Source: Thermoplasmata archaeon
Lineage (GTDB): Archaea; Thermoplasmatota; E2; UBA202; DSCA01
DNA length: 20,679 bases
NCBI GenBank assembly: GCA_021159125.1
Contig: JAGGSL010000120.1
Coordinates: 1 to 20,679 of the forward strand
Direction: 5' to 3'
The position numbers were made by a program, and so were the translations under genes. The notes beneath the pieces are model-generated. The model was not told the origin of the DNA and did not search any database. It saw only the letters and a list, made by a program, of their open reading frames with translations. How positions within the stretch are numbered: the stretch's first letter is position 1; every line of letters begins with the position of its first letter. Shown here one piece after another: positions 14,367 to 20,679 of the stretch.

Positions 14367-15614
14367 GTGGAAAAGATATACCGGGATTCGATGTTCTACA
14401 GATTCGCGCTCTACGGCTTCCTCAAAAATTTAAAGTTTTATGAGCCATTCATTATCCTCTATTTTCTCTCAACAGGCCTTTCATACTCAATGATAGGCGT
14501 GCTCATATCAATACGCATGCTCTCAACAACCCTGCTCGAGCTGCCGACAGGGATATACGCCGATTCTTTTGGGAGGCGAAAGTCAATGGTGATGTCTTTT
14601 GTTTCATACATCATGTCTTTCATCATATTCTTCTTTTTCAGGAATTTTTATGCATTCGGCATAGCCATGGTTCTCTACGCATTGGGGGATGCATTCAGAA
14701 CAGGGACACACAAGGCAATGATACTGGAATATCTCCGGATAAAGGGCATGGAAAGCAGGAAAGTTGATTACTACGGGCATACGAGGGCGGCATCCCAGCT
14801 CGGCTCTGCAGTAAATGCCGTTCTTGCAGGAGCCATTGTTTTCTGTACCGGAAATTATGCCTTAATCTTCCTTGCAGCAATAATCCCGTACCTGATAGAT
14901 ATCATCAACGTTGGAACATATCCCCCGGAGTTAGATGGAATTGAAAGAAAAATCTCAAGCATGAAAGGCCAGCTATCCGAAACCATAAAAAAATTTGCAG
15001 GAATGTTTAAAAACAAGGATGCGCTCAGAGGGATAATAAATTCATCGCTTTTTGACGGCTCTTTCGAGGTCTCCAGCAACTACCTTCAGCCCATTCTAAA
15101 ATCATTTGCCATTTCTCTCCCGATCATGCTTTTCCTGACAGGGCAGGAGAGGATTGCGGTGGTGGTCGGCATTGCATATTTTTTCATATATCTGCTGACA
15201 AGTTTCGCATCGAGCAACGCAAAGAAAGTGATGGATAAAATAGGGAATCTGCCATCGGCAATAAATGCAACGTTTATCGGAGGAGCAATGATTATACTCC
15301 TATCCGGGGTCTTCGTCACAATGAAAGAAAGATATGATTATTTCGCACTTCTGGCAATCGTCCTTTTTGTGTCGTTGTATGTACTGAAAAATATCCGCAG
15401 GCCAATGAACGTCGGATACATAAGCGAGCAGATATCCCACCGCACTATGGCATCGGGATTGAGCGTTGAATCCCTCATGAAAACTTTTGTTGCTGCCCTT
15501 CTTGCTCCGCCCATAGGGTGGGTTGCTGATGTATATGGAGTTGGCGCTGCACTTGCTGTTCTTGGTGTGATTATGGCATTATTTTACTCAATTGCGAAAG
15601 TCAGGACTGCATAA
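14367..15614 (+). CDS. Major facilitator superfamily transporter
   Basis: This is a 415-residue integral membrane protein with about twelve hydrophobic segments in two halves. The loop between helices 2 and 3 carries the MFS motif A as G-I-Y-A-D-S-F-G-R-R-K-S (about 62-73), preceded by L-L-E-L-P-T-G, a form common in drug/multidrug efflux carriers. A charged central loop (about 188-215, E-R-K-I-S-S-M-K-G-Q) separates the halves. The GTG start is supported by a TATA box at leaderless distance; no in-frame ATG nearby gives a better N-terminus. It is transcribed divergently from the small regulator gene, and an inverted repeat sits just upstream, so it may be a regulated exporter. The substrate cannot be inferred. 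Confidence 0.93.
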   Translation: MEKIYRDSMFYRFALYGFLKNLKFYEPFIILYFLSTGLSYSMIGVLISIRMLSTTLLELPTGIYADSFGRRKSMVMSFVSYIMSFIIFFFFRNFYAFGIAMVLYALGDAFRTGTHKAMILEYLRIKGMESRKVDYYGHTRAASQLGSAVNAVLAGAIVFCTGNYALIFLAAIIPYLIDIINVGTYPPELDGIERKISSMKGQLSETIKKFAGMFKNKDALRGIINSSLFDGSFEVSSNYLQPILKSFAISLPIMLFLTGQERIAVVVGIAYFFIYLLTSFASSNAKKVMDKIGNLPSAINATFIGGAMIILLSGVFVTMKERYDYFALLAIVLFVSLYVLKNIRRPMNVGYISEQISHRTMASGLSVESLMKTFVAALLAPPIGWVADVYGVGAALAVLGVIMALFYSIAKVRTA

Positions 15615-15622
15615 TTTTAAAA
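15615..15622 (+). promoter_or_regulatory. Possible TATA box of purP
   Basis: TTTTAAAA, just after the MFS stop codon, is centred about 33 nt before ATG 15652. This gives a short leader of about 7 nt containing GGGGAT. It argues against the longer reading frame that begins inside the MFS gene. Confidence 0.45.
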
Positions 15623-15651
15623 CCCGTCTTACATTCAATATTGGGGATAAA

Positions 15652-16797
15652 ATGATAGAAAGAAGCAGGATATGGGACATCCTTGAGAATTATGACGTCG
15701 AAAATATCAAGATAGGTGCAGTCGCCTCTCACTCAGCCCTTGACACTTTTGACGGGGCGGCAGATGAAGGTTTCAGAACACTGGCGGTATGCCAGAAGGG
15801 GAGGGAAAAGACATACACCCATTACTTCAAAGCTCGCAGGAGGGACGGCATTGTATGGAAAGGATGTGTGGATGAAGCATGGGTGTTTGATAAATTCAAT
15901 GAAATCCTGCTTGAAAAAAATCAGGAGCGACTTATCAAAGAAAATGTGATTTTCATTCCAAACCGCTCCTTTACCTCATATTGCAAACTCGATGAAATAG
16001 AGGAAAATTTCCATGTGCCCATGTTCGGTTCCAGGAATTTGCTTCGAACTGAAGAAAGAACCGAGGAAAAGGACTATTACTGGCTGCTCGAGAAGGAAGG
16101 GCTGCCGTTTCCCGAAAAAATTGATGACCCTCGCAATATAGAAGAGCTGAGCATAGTCAAACTCCACCATGCCGTAAAAAAGCTGGAGCGTGGTTTCTTC
16201 ACATGCTCGTCTTATGATGAATACAGGAAAAAATCGGAGCAACTGCTCAAGCAGGGCGTGATAACAGAAGAAGACCTGAAGAAGGCAAGAATAGAGAGAT
16301 ACATAATAGGGCCTGTGTTCAACTTTGATTTCTTTTATTCCCCCATAACAAAAGAGCTTGAGCTTCTGGGGATAGACTGGAGATTTGAGACAAGCCTTGA
16401 CGGCCATGTCCGCCTCCCCGCCCAGCAGCAGCTCAGTCTGCCCGAAAAGCAGCAGATTCCGGAATATACGGTATGCGGGCACAACTCGGCAACGCTGAGA
16501 GAATCACAGCTCGAAAAAGTTTTTGAACTGGGAGAGAGATATGTGGAAGCAACAAAAAAGCACTACGACTACGGCATAATAGGGCCGTTCTGCCTCCAGA
16601 CATGCGTTGATAAAGATCTGCGCTTTTATATCTATGATGTGGCACCGCGCATAGGCGGCGGAACGAACGTGCACATGTCTGTAGGACATCCATACGGCAA
16701 CACCCTATGGAGGAGAAGGGTGTCCACAGGAAGAAGAATAGCAATGGAAATAAAAATGGCAGCCGAAGAGGGAAAACTGAAAGAGATAGTGAGTTAG
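15652..16797 (+). CDS. purP: PurP: formate-dependent AICAR formyl ligase (or PurP-like paralogue)
   Basis: PurP is the archaeal ATP-grasp enzyme that makes FAICAR from AICAR, formate and ATP in purine synthesis, in place of the folate-dependent PurH transformylase. The 381-residue protein shows I-G-A-V-A-S-H26-S-A-L-D near the N-terminus, D-E-G-F-R-T-L-A-V-C-Q-K-G-R-E-K (38-53), F-I-P-N-R-S-F (101-107), F-G-S-R-N (125-129), an ATP-grasp core with Y-I-I-G-P-V-F-N-F-D-F-F (217-228), and the metal-binding A-P-R-I-G-G-G-T-N (331-339) near the C-terminus. The start is ATG 15652; upstream codons run back into the MFS gene. Its stop overlaps the convergent lipoprotein gene by four bases. Some archaea carry PurP paralogues of uncertain activity, so the exact role is slightly open. 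No other pur genes are in the window. Confidence 0.93.
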   Translation: MIERSRIWDILENYDVENIKIGAVASHSALDTFDGAADEGFRTLAVCQKGREKTYTHYFKARRRDGIVWKGCVDEAWVFDKFNEILLEKNQERLIKENVIFIPNRSFTSYCKLDEIEENFHVPMFGSRNLLRTEERTEEKDYYWLLEKEGLPFPEKIDDPRNIEELSIVKLHHAVKKLERGFFTCSSYDEYRKKSEQLLKQGVITEEDLKKARIERYIIGPVFNFDFFYSPITKELELLGIDWRFETSLDGHVRLPAQQQLSLPEKQQIPEYTVCGHNSATLRESQLEKVFELGERYVEATKKHYDYGIIGPFCLQTCVDKDLRFYIYDVAPRIGGGTNVHMSVGHPYGNTLWRRRVSTGRRIAMEIKMAAEEGKLKEIVS

Positions 16798-17732
16798 GAA
16801 TAAGGCACGCTCACATCCTCTATGCTGAACCATATACTCCCGTCCGGTCCGTTCAGGGAATAATTTCCGCAGTCAGAATTGATGTCGAAATTGTTTTTTG
16901 CATAGCTTCCCGAAGGGGTTATTTTTATCACATCGATTCCAGGAAGGCCGTCAATGTCAAGTGGCTTGTATTCAAGGCCCTTGTCCTGATCCACCACATC
17001 TATGGATATGCTGTTGTTGTATTCCCCAGGTATGCCCATATCATTCAAATCGACAACCATGCTTATGTTCACCGAATAATTGACCCCCACAGGTATATAA
17101 AACAGGCTCGATGATTTTGTTTCGGCATCTGTCGTAACGTCAAATATCGTTTCAAGCAAATCATCGCTATCATCCATATTTGATGTTATTCTAACGGATT
17201 TTATTGTTATTTTAACTTTCAGATCTTCCAACGGGTCAATATCACTCCCGTCTTTTATGCCATCACCATCAACATCCGAGTTATTCAAAAACCGCTTTAT
17301 GGTAGCATCATCAATCCCCCTGCTTTTGTAATACTGCACTTCATCATAGTCGCTATCCCACCACCCGTTGTCCTTATCTATGTCATCTCTCCAGTCAAGA
17401 GGATCTGTCCCGTACACCATGATTTCCTCATAATCGGTCAGGCCGTCACCGTCAGTATCCTTTTCTCTCGGATTCGTAACGTATCCGCCGGAAGAGGAAG
17501 ACCACTCCTGAAAGTCGGTCAGGCCGTCACCGTCAGTATCTTTTTTGTGGGTACTGGAAGTTACATGCACCTCATGACTCACATTTTCGCCTACAGAAGT
17601 GACATAGATGCTCCATCCCTCTCTCTCCAGGCTGTCCGGCAGCCCATCATTGTCTGAATCTTCATCTCCAAGACATCCTGAAAATGAAGTTAAAATGAGG
17701 AGAAAGATGATGAGAGGGATGAGCGCTTTCAT
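16794..17732 (-). CDS. Lipoprotein with calcium-binding DxDxDGxxD repeats
   Basis: This is a predicted surface lipoprotein of unknown function. The 312 residues start with a hydrophobic signal ending L-T-S-F-S-G-C20, a lipobox-like site. Four thrombospondin type 3/EF-like calcium loops follow: D25-S-D-N-D-G-L-P-D33, D65-T-D-G-D-G-L-T-D73, D92-T-D-G-D-G-L-T-D100 and D153-V-D-G-D-G-I-K-D161. Repeats two and three are exactly 27 codons apart and share an identical 26-nt DNA stretch, so they arose by recent duplication or are kept homogeneous. The C-terminal 140 residues are beta-rich with several N-x-S/T sequons, suggesting a glycosylated external domain. The gene lies 7 nt after the secreted metalloprotease gene, with GGTGAG overlapping that gene's stop as a possible ribosome binding site. 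The two probably act together at the cell surface. Confidence 0.88.
   Translation of the reverse strand: MKALIPLIIFLLILTSFSGCLGDEDSDNDGLPDSLEREGWSIYVTSVGENVSHEVHVTSSTHKKDTDGDGLTDFQEWSSSSGGYVTNPREKDTDGDGLTDYEEIMVYGTDPLDWRDDIDKDNGWWDSDYDEVQYYKSRGIDDATIKRFLNNSDVDGDGIKDGSDIDPLEDLKVKITIKSVRITSNMDDSDDLLETIFDVTTDAETKSSSLFYIPVGVNYSVNISMVVDLNDMGIPGEYNNSISIDVVDQDKGLEYKPLDIDGLPGIDVIKITPSGSYAKNNFDINSDCGNYSLNGPDGSIWFSIEDVSVPYS
17434..17540. repeat. Pair of 26-nt direct repeats inside the lipoprotein gene
   Basis: Identical 26-nt copies lie at 17434-17459 and 17515-17540, 81 nt apart, in phase with the coding frame. They encode the conserved core of two calcium loops (D-T-D-G-D-G-L-T-D). The spacing equals 27 codons. 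Confidence 0.8.
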
Positions 17733-17739
17733 GCAATAC

Positions 17740-19236
17740 TCACCAGCCTTCTTCAGTGAAGCGTGTTAAATCCAGAACAGCCCAGTCGTTCTGGTCGTGG
17801 TCCGGGTCGTCGCCGCTGGAATAATCAACAAGTTTGTATACATAGCGGTAATTCATGCAACTCTTGTACGTTCCCCACTCCCAGTATTCCTTGTACCATG
17901 GAAAACGTGTCTTTTCATTGTCTATGCCTTCAAAGCTCATCAGACCGAGAGTGTGGCCAAGTTCATGCATGAAAACGCTTGCAAACGCTTTGTAATAATT
18001 GCTTCCCTGCAGATAGAAAGCCCATGCCCAGTTTCTCACATACTGGCCGCCGACCGTATGGGCGTCTATGTAAAACATTCTGCCGCCTGCGGGTCTGCCG
18101 TACCACTGTATCTGGCTGCATATCAGAGCATAGTGGAAAACGCCCCTCTTCCAGTTGTGCTCATCCTCGTTAAGGAAATATTTAAAGCGGGCAGCCATCA
18201 AATCCCTGCCCGACATGCCTTCCTTGTAAGGAATCAAATCTCCACCACCGCACAGATTGCCATCATCAATGTGAAGCGTGATATTGTGTCGGGCAAATGG
18301 ATTGCATATCATGTTCTGCGACTCCTTCGGAAGTGTATACGGCTTCTCCCACGGATGTTTTGCCTGCATACCGTCTACCTCAACAAATATGTCCTGGGCA
18401 AACGGGTCTGAAAACCATTTTGATGTTTCATATTCCTCATAATTTGTCAGTCCGTCATTATCAGGATCCTGCTCCGATGCATTGCTTTCTGCAAACGGGT
18501 CAAATCCGTATTTGTCTTCCCATTCTATGGGTATGCCGTCTCCGTTGAAATCCACATTGCCATAATTCTTAGAGCCATTGAGCCCGTAAACGTGAACTTT
18601 TTCCCAGTATGTAAGGCGGTCTTCATTGCCCCACCATCCGCTGTCGCCCCACTGATAGATATCAAACCATATCTCGCAGTCATTTTCATCCTCGTTGCCA
18701 TCTTCAAAGCCAGAGCAATGCCCATATCCGTTTCCATCCTTGAGATAGTCATCGCCTGTCCACTCCCCGCGCTTGAGGTCATAGAAAATGGTTATTGTCT
18801 TACCCCCCTCATAGGGACCCTTCTCCTTGCTCAAATCACATTGAATGTCCTGCCCTCTCTCTTCTTCCCATACTTCTATCTGGATGATTACCGTCTTATT
18901 GACATCGTACGGAATGGTTGCGGCAGCCGTGGGCCATTCAAACCATATATCTTTGCCGTTGTAAACCTGGTCCATCCACACTGAATTCTCGCCGTTTATG
19001 AAAATCTTGAAGTATAACCCCGGGTCATCGCAATTGACGGTCATCGTCCGCAGGCGCATAACGTCCACCACGATGGTAACATTATCGGGAGGGACATCAC
19101 CCACCGCTTGGCGGGATTTCTGCTCCATCGTCAGAGGGACATCATTCCCACTGATATTCAGAAAATTGGTTGTCATGCCAACAGGCACTGCCATCACAAA
19201 AAGGATCATTACAGACAATATTTTCTTGCTTACCAT
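17740..19236 (-). CDS. Secreted metzincin-like metalloprotease with calcium-binding segment
   Basis: This is a predicted exported protein of 498 residues with a signal peptide (about 5-23). A beta-rich, C2-like region (about 50-160) is followed by an acidic stretch rich in D, G and N. Calcium-loop sequences D229-F-N-G-D-G-I-P and D257-P-D-N-D-G-L-T-N come next, then a protease-like domain. That domain has H424-E-L-G-H428-T-L-G-L and a Met-turn S-C-M461-N-Y, both typical of metzincins. The third zinc ligand expected at position 434 (HExxHxxGxxH/D) is Ser. D439 in F-E-G-I-D-N or another residue may replace it, or the protein may be inactive. ATG 19236 was chosen over GTG 19245 because of the TATA box 29 nt upstream. 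It is the first gene of a pair with the calcium-repeat lipoprotein. Confidence 0.88.
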   Translation of the reverse strand: MVSKKILSVMILFVMAVPVGMTTNFLNISGNDVPLTMEQKSRQAVGDVPPDNVTIVVDVMRLRTMTVNCDDPGLYFKIFINGENSVWMDQVYNGKDIWFEWPTAAATIPYDVNKTVIIQIEVWEEERGQDIQCDLSKEKGPYEGGKTITIFYDLKRGEWTGDDYLKDGNGYGHCSGFEDGNEDENDCEIWFDIYQWGDSGWWGNEDRLTYWEKVHVYGLNGSKNYGNVDFNGDGIPIEWEDKYGFDPFAESNASEQDPDNDGLTNYEEYETSKWFSDPFAQDIFVEVDGMQAKHPWEKPYTLPKESQNMICNPFARHNITLHIDDGNLCGGGDLIPYKEGMSGRDLMAARFKYFLNEDEHNWKRGVFHYALICSQIQWYGRPAGGRMFYIDAHTVGGQYVRNWAWAFYLQGSNYYKAFASVFMHELGHTLGLMSFEGIDNEKTRFPWYKEYWEWGTYKSCMNYRYVYKLVDYSSGDDPDHDQNDWAVLDLTRFTEEGW

Positions 19237-19261
19237 AACTATCACAGAGGTAATGAATATT

Positions 19262-19269
19262 TAATATAA
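19262..19269 (-). promoter_or_regulatory. TATA box of the metalloprotease-lipoprotein operon
   Basis: TTATATTA on the minus strand, extended by AATA, is centred about 29 nt before ATG 19236. The predicted leader is a few nucleotides. Confidence 0.5.
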
Positions 19270-19408
19270 GTGATTAACGGTTTAACAACTGCTAATTACT
19301 GGCTGTTATTACCCATCAAATCACCAAATAATTTTAGCCAATTATCCGGCCCGGGTGTACTTTTGTAACTAGAAAAACAACAAAGATGGCATGATAATTC
19401 TTGAGTAA

Positions 19409-19418
19409 CTCGTGTTGC
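19409..19418. repeat. Left subterminal inverted repeat of the IS110-family element
   Basis: CTCGTGTTGC is the perfect reverse complement of 20661-20670. It lies only 20 nt before the transposase ATG, leaving a very short left end as in IS1111-type elements. Confidence 0.7.
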
Positions 19419-19437
19419 ATACCAATAGTGGTGCAAC
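19414..19437. promoter_or_regulatory. Imperfect palindrome touching the transposase start codon
   Basis: GTTGC (19414-19418), ACCA (19421-19424), loop ATAG, TGGT (19429-19432) and GCAAC (19433-19437) form a 9-bp hairpin with a 2-nt bulge. It ends one base before the ATG and overlaps the left inverted repeat. It may be a transposase-binding or autoregulatory site, or hinder translation initiation. Confidence 0.55.
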
Positions 19438-20445
19438 ATGAAGACGAAATATTTCATTGGACTGGATGTCCATAAGGAGAAAACCACATACGTGGTGAGA
19501 GACAGGATAGGAAATATTCTGATAGAAGGAGAAGCAGCTACACTGTATGATGAACTTTATGCACATCTCAGACAATATCTTGGCCCATCAGTAATAGGAT
19601 TGGAGGCCAGTACCAGCTATTATGCCTTGTACCAGCAATTTCTGGAGCATGACTACTGTGTCAAGGTTGCAAATACATTACAAATTCGACAGCTTATTGC
19701 AAAGAACGATAGGCTGGATGCCAGACGGTTGTCTGATATGCTCAGATTGGGGACATTTCCCACTTCATACATTCCGGGCAAGGAAATCCAACATCTGCGA
19801 GGTCTTGTAAACATCCGCCATTCTCTCATGGAAGAAAAGGTGAGATGCAATCTCAGAATACAGGCACTTCTGGATAGAAATGGAGCGGTAATGCCTTCAT
19901 GTAAGGCATTCAGCAAGAAATGGAAGTATGCTTTGATGCAATACATGGGTAGCGGAGATATAAGTGCTGAGCTTCGGTATGAGTACGACCACTATATATT
20001 CTTGGAAAAGAAAAACGAGCAGGTTGATCAGGAGATGATTGGTTATACAAAGAAATATTGGAAGAATGAATTCATGCTTATTCAAAGTATAACAGGTTTT
20101 GGGCAAGTACTTTCCTGTTATATCATTGCCAATATCTATCCTATTGAACGATTCCCATCCAGCAAGAAGTTAAGGAGATATGCAGGTGTTGTCCCAACTT
20201 TTCATGAGTCTGGCAACTATACCTCAAGAGGCAGGATACCAAAGAATTCGAGCAGAAAGTTACTTCGATGGGCATTGATAGAGGCTGCAAATGCAATTGC
20301 TAAAACGAATACAAAATTGGGTAAGTACTATCGGAAGAAAAAGAAACAGAAGAAAAATGCCGGTATTGCCAAAGTAGCAGTGGCTTCAAGTCTCGTTGAT
20401 ATCATCTACAAAGTACTTACTACAAAGAAACCCTATATGGGCTGA
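19438..20445 (+). CDS. IS110-family transposase (DEDD recombinase)
   Basis: This recombinase moves the element, guided in characterised relatives by a bridge RNA encoded in the same element. The 335 residues have an N-terminal RuvC-like DEDD domain with D10 in G-L-D-V-H-K, E56 in V-I-G-L-E-A-S, and D91 and D94 in K-N-D-R-L-D-A-R. A coiled middle region follows. The C-terminal Tnp domain starts with the helix-hairpin-helix I-T-G-F-G and continues Y-A-G-V-V-P-T-F-H-E-S258-G259-N, then R-I-P-K-N-S-S-R-K-L-L-R-W-A-L. S258 is a candidate for the serine nucleophile that these enzymes use with the DEDD site. The length is normal and no disruption is seen, so the enzyme may be functional. The basic tail (Y-R-K-K-K-K-Q-K-K-N) is typical. 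Confidence 0.96.
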   Translation: MKTKYFIGLDVHKEKTTYVVRDRIGNILIEGEAATLYDELYAHLRQYLGPSVIGLEASTSYYALYQQFLEHDYCVKVANTLQIRQLIAKNDRLDARRLSDMLRLGTFPTSYIPGKEIQHLRGLVNIRHSLMEEKVRCNLRIQALLDRNGAVMPSCKAFSKKWKYALMQYMGSGDISAELRYEYDHYIFLEKKNEQVDQEMIGYTKKYWKNEFMLIQSITGFGQVLSCYIIANIYPIERFPSSKKLRRYAGVVPTFHESGNYTSRGRIPKNSSRKLLRWALIEAANAIAKTNTKLGKYYRKKKKQKKNAGIAKVAVASSLVDIIYKVLTTKKPYMG

Positions 20446-20467
20446 ATATGAAGCTTGTATATACAAA

Positions 20468-20617
20468 GATGGTGAGGTCGGCTGTCCTTCAATTTCGTGG
20501 GCTTTGTACCCTTAAAAAGAGTGGACAGCCAATGACTCACCATAGTGGGCTAATCCTCTCCTTCGATGAAGGGATATGTACCCGTATAGAAGAGTGTCGT
20601 CAAACGACCTCACCATC
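20468..20617 (+). ncRNA. Putative bridge RNA of the IS110-family element
   Basis: A perfect 13-bp stem, GATGGTGAGGTCG (20468-20480) with CGACCTCACCATC (20605-20617), closes a region with two inner stem-loops. The first is GGCTGTCC (20480-20487) with GGACAGCC (20523-20530) and a 35-nt loop; its first base is shared with the outer stem, so one of the two helices loses a pair. The second is TGAC/GTCA plus CAC/GTG (20533-20540 with 20594-20602), holding a CCTTC-GAT-GAAGG hairpin. Each loop contains GTGGGCT and TGTACCC. Two loops in a structured RNA beside an IS110-type transposase is the layout of bridge RNAs, where the loops pair with target and donor DNA. The 3' position fits the IS1111 group. 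Transcript ends and guide assignment are unknown. Confidence 0.6.
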
Positions 20618-20660
20618 AGAATACATAAATATGAGGTGATAGATAAAGGTAGTGGAAAAG

Positions 20661-20670
20661 GCAACACGAG
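20661..20670. repeat. Right subterminal inverted repeat of the IS110-family element
   Basis: GCAACACGAG pairs perfectly with the left copy at 19409-19418 and marks the right end region of the element. Confidence 0.7.
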
Positions 20671-20679
20671 AATTGTGAG

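Larger units (their letters stand above)
19409..20670 (+). mobile_element. IS110-family insertion sequence (IS1111-like)
   Basis: The element comprises a DEDD transposase gene, a structured non-coding region after it, and 10-bp subterminal inverted repeats CTCGTGTTGC (19409-19418) and GCAACACGAG (20661-20670). Subterminal repeats and a 3' non-coding RNA region are features of the IS1111 group; the IS110 group proper has its RNA upstream of the transposase. The exact ends and target site are not visible, since family members do not always duplicate the target and the window stops 9 nt after the right repeat. The true boundaries may lie some nucleotides outside the repeats. Confidence 0.8.

Noticed and set aside
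15592..15651. Longer N-terminus for PurP starting inside the MFS gene
   Set aside because: The extra residues do not match the family, the promoter-like TTTTAAAA lies after that start, and ATG 15652 gives the standard length.
17221..17660. CRISPR-like or tandem DNA repeat in the lipoprotein gene
   Set aside because: Only two exact copies occur, in coding phase, encoding calcium loops; there are no spacers or regular array.
19353..19360. GGGTGTAC left of the IS as the match to the bridge RNA heptamer TGTACCC
   Set aside because: The complement of the heptamer is GGGTACA, which is not identical to this site (two extra bases), and the element's left boundary is not proven to be here.
20448..20639. 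63-codon open frame after the transposase
   Set aside because: It runs through the perfect stem and loops of the putative bridge RNA; the composition is explained by RNA structure and no homology is apparent.

Overview
The window is a moderately AT-rich archaeal chromosome segment. The archaeal signature genes are the large subunit of replication factor C with a C-terminal PIP box, PurP (formate-dependent purine synthesis) and a COG3199-type ATP-NAD kinase. Most isolated genes and first genes have an archaeal TATA box about 24-33 nt before the start codon, so the mRNAs would be leaderless or nearly so. This fits a euryarchaeal lineage, and I would guess a Thermoplasmatota relative. That placement is an inference; no rRNA or tRNA gene is present to test it.

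Left part, minus strand (100-7539). A probable operon encodes a membrane-anchored coiled-coil protein of unknown function, RfcL and a bacterial-type NAD+-dependent DNA ligase (LigA). Upstream of it lie an AMP-forming acetyl-CoA synthetase and a CaCA-family Na+/Ca2+-type exchanger, each with its own promoter.

Middle, plus strand (7619-12695). A secreted M28 aminopeptidase and a secreted CrtC/AttH-like lipocalin-fold protein come first. They are followed by a likely transcription unit of a PLP aminotransferase, a methyltransferase fused to a NifX/NifB-like domain, and a flavodoxin that overlaps the fusion gene by ATGA. Convergent to this is a pair (14169-12679, minus) encoding a small putative DNA-binding protein and an ATP-NAD kinase. 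The kinase reading frame is broken at a run of nine A, and the run forms an in-frame A-AAA-AAA slippery heptamer.

Right part (14367-20679). An MFS transporter and purP lie on the plus strand. A divergent intergenic region before the transporter carries a long inverted repeat. Convergent to purP is a minus-strand pair encoding a secreted metzincin-like metalloprotease, which lacks the usual third zinc ligand, and a lipoprotein with four calcium-binding DxDxDGxxD repeats. The window ends in an IS110-family element (IS1111-like). Its transposase is followed by about 150 nt of highly structured DNA that looks like a bridge RNA: a perfect 13-bp closing stem, two internal stem-loops, and the same two heptamers in both loops. 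Subterminal 10-bp inverted repeats bracket the element.

The most interesting leads are the putative bridge RNA with repeated guide-like heptamers, the methyltransferase-NifX fusion coupled to a flavodoxin, the frameshifted NAD kinase, the metalloprotease with an altered zinc site, and the operon linking LigA, RfcL and the membrane coiled-coil protein.
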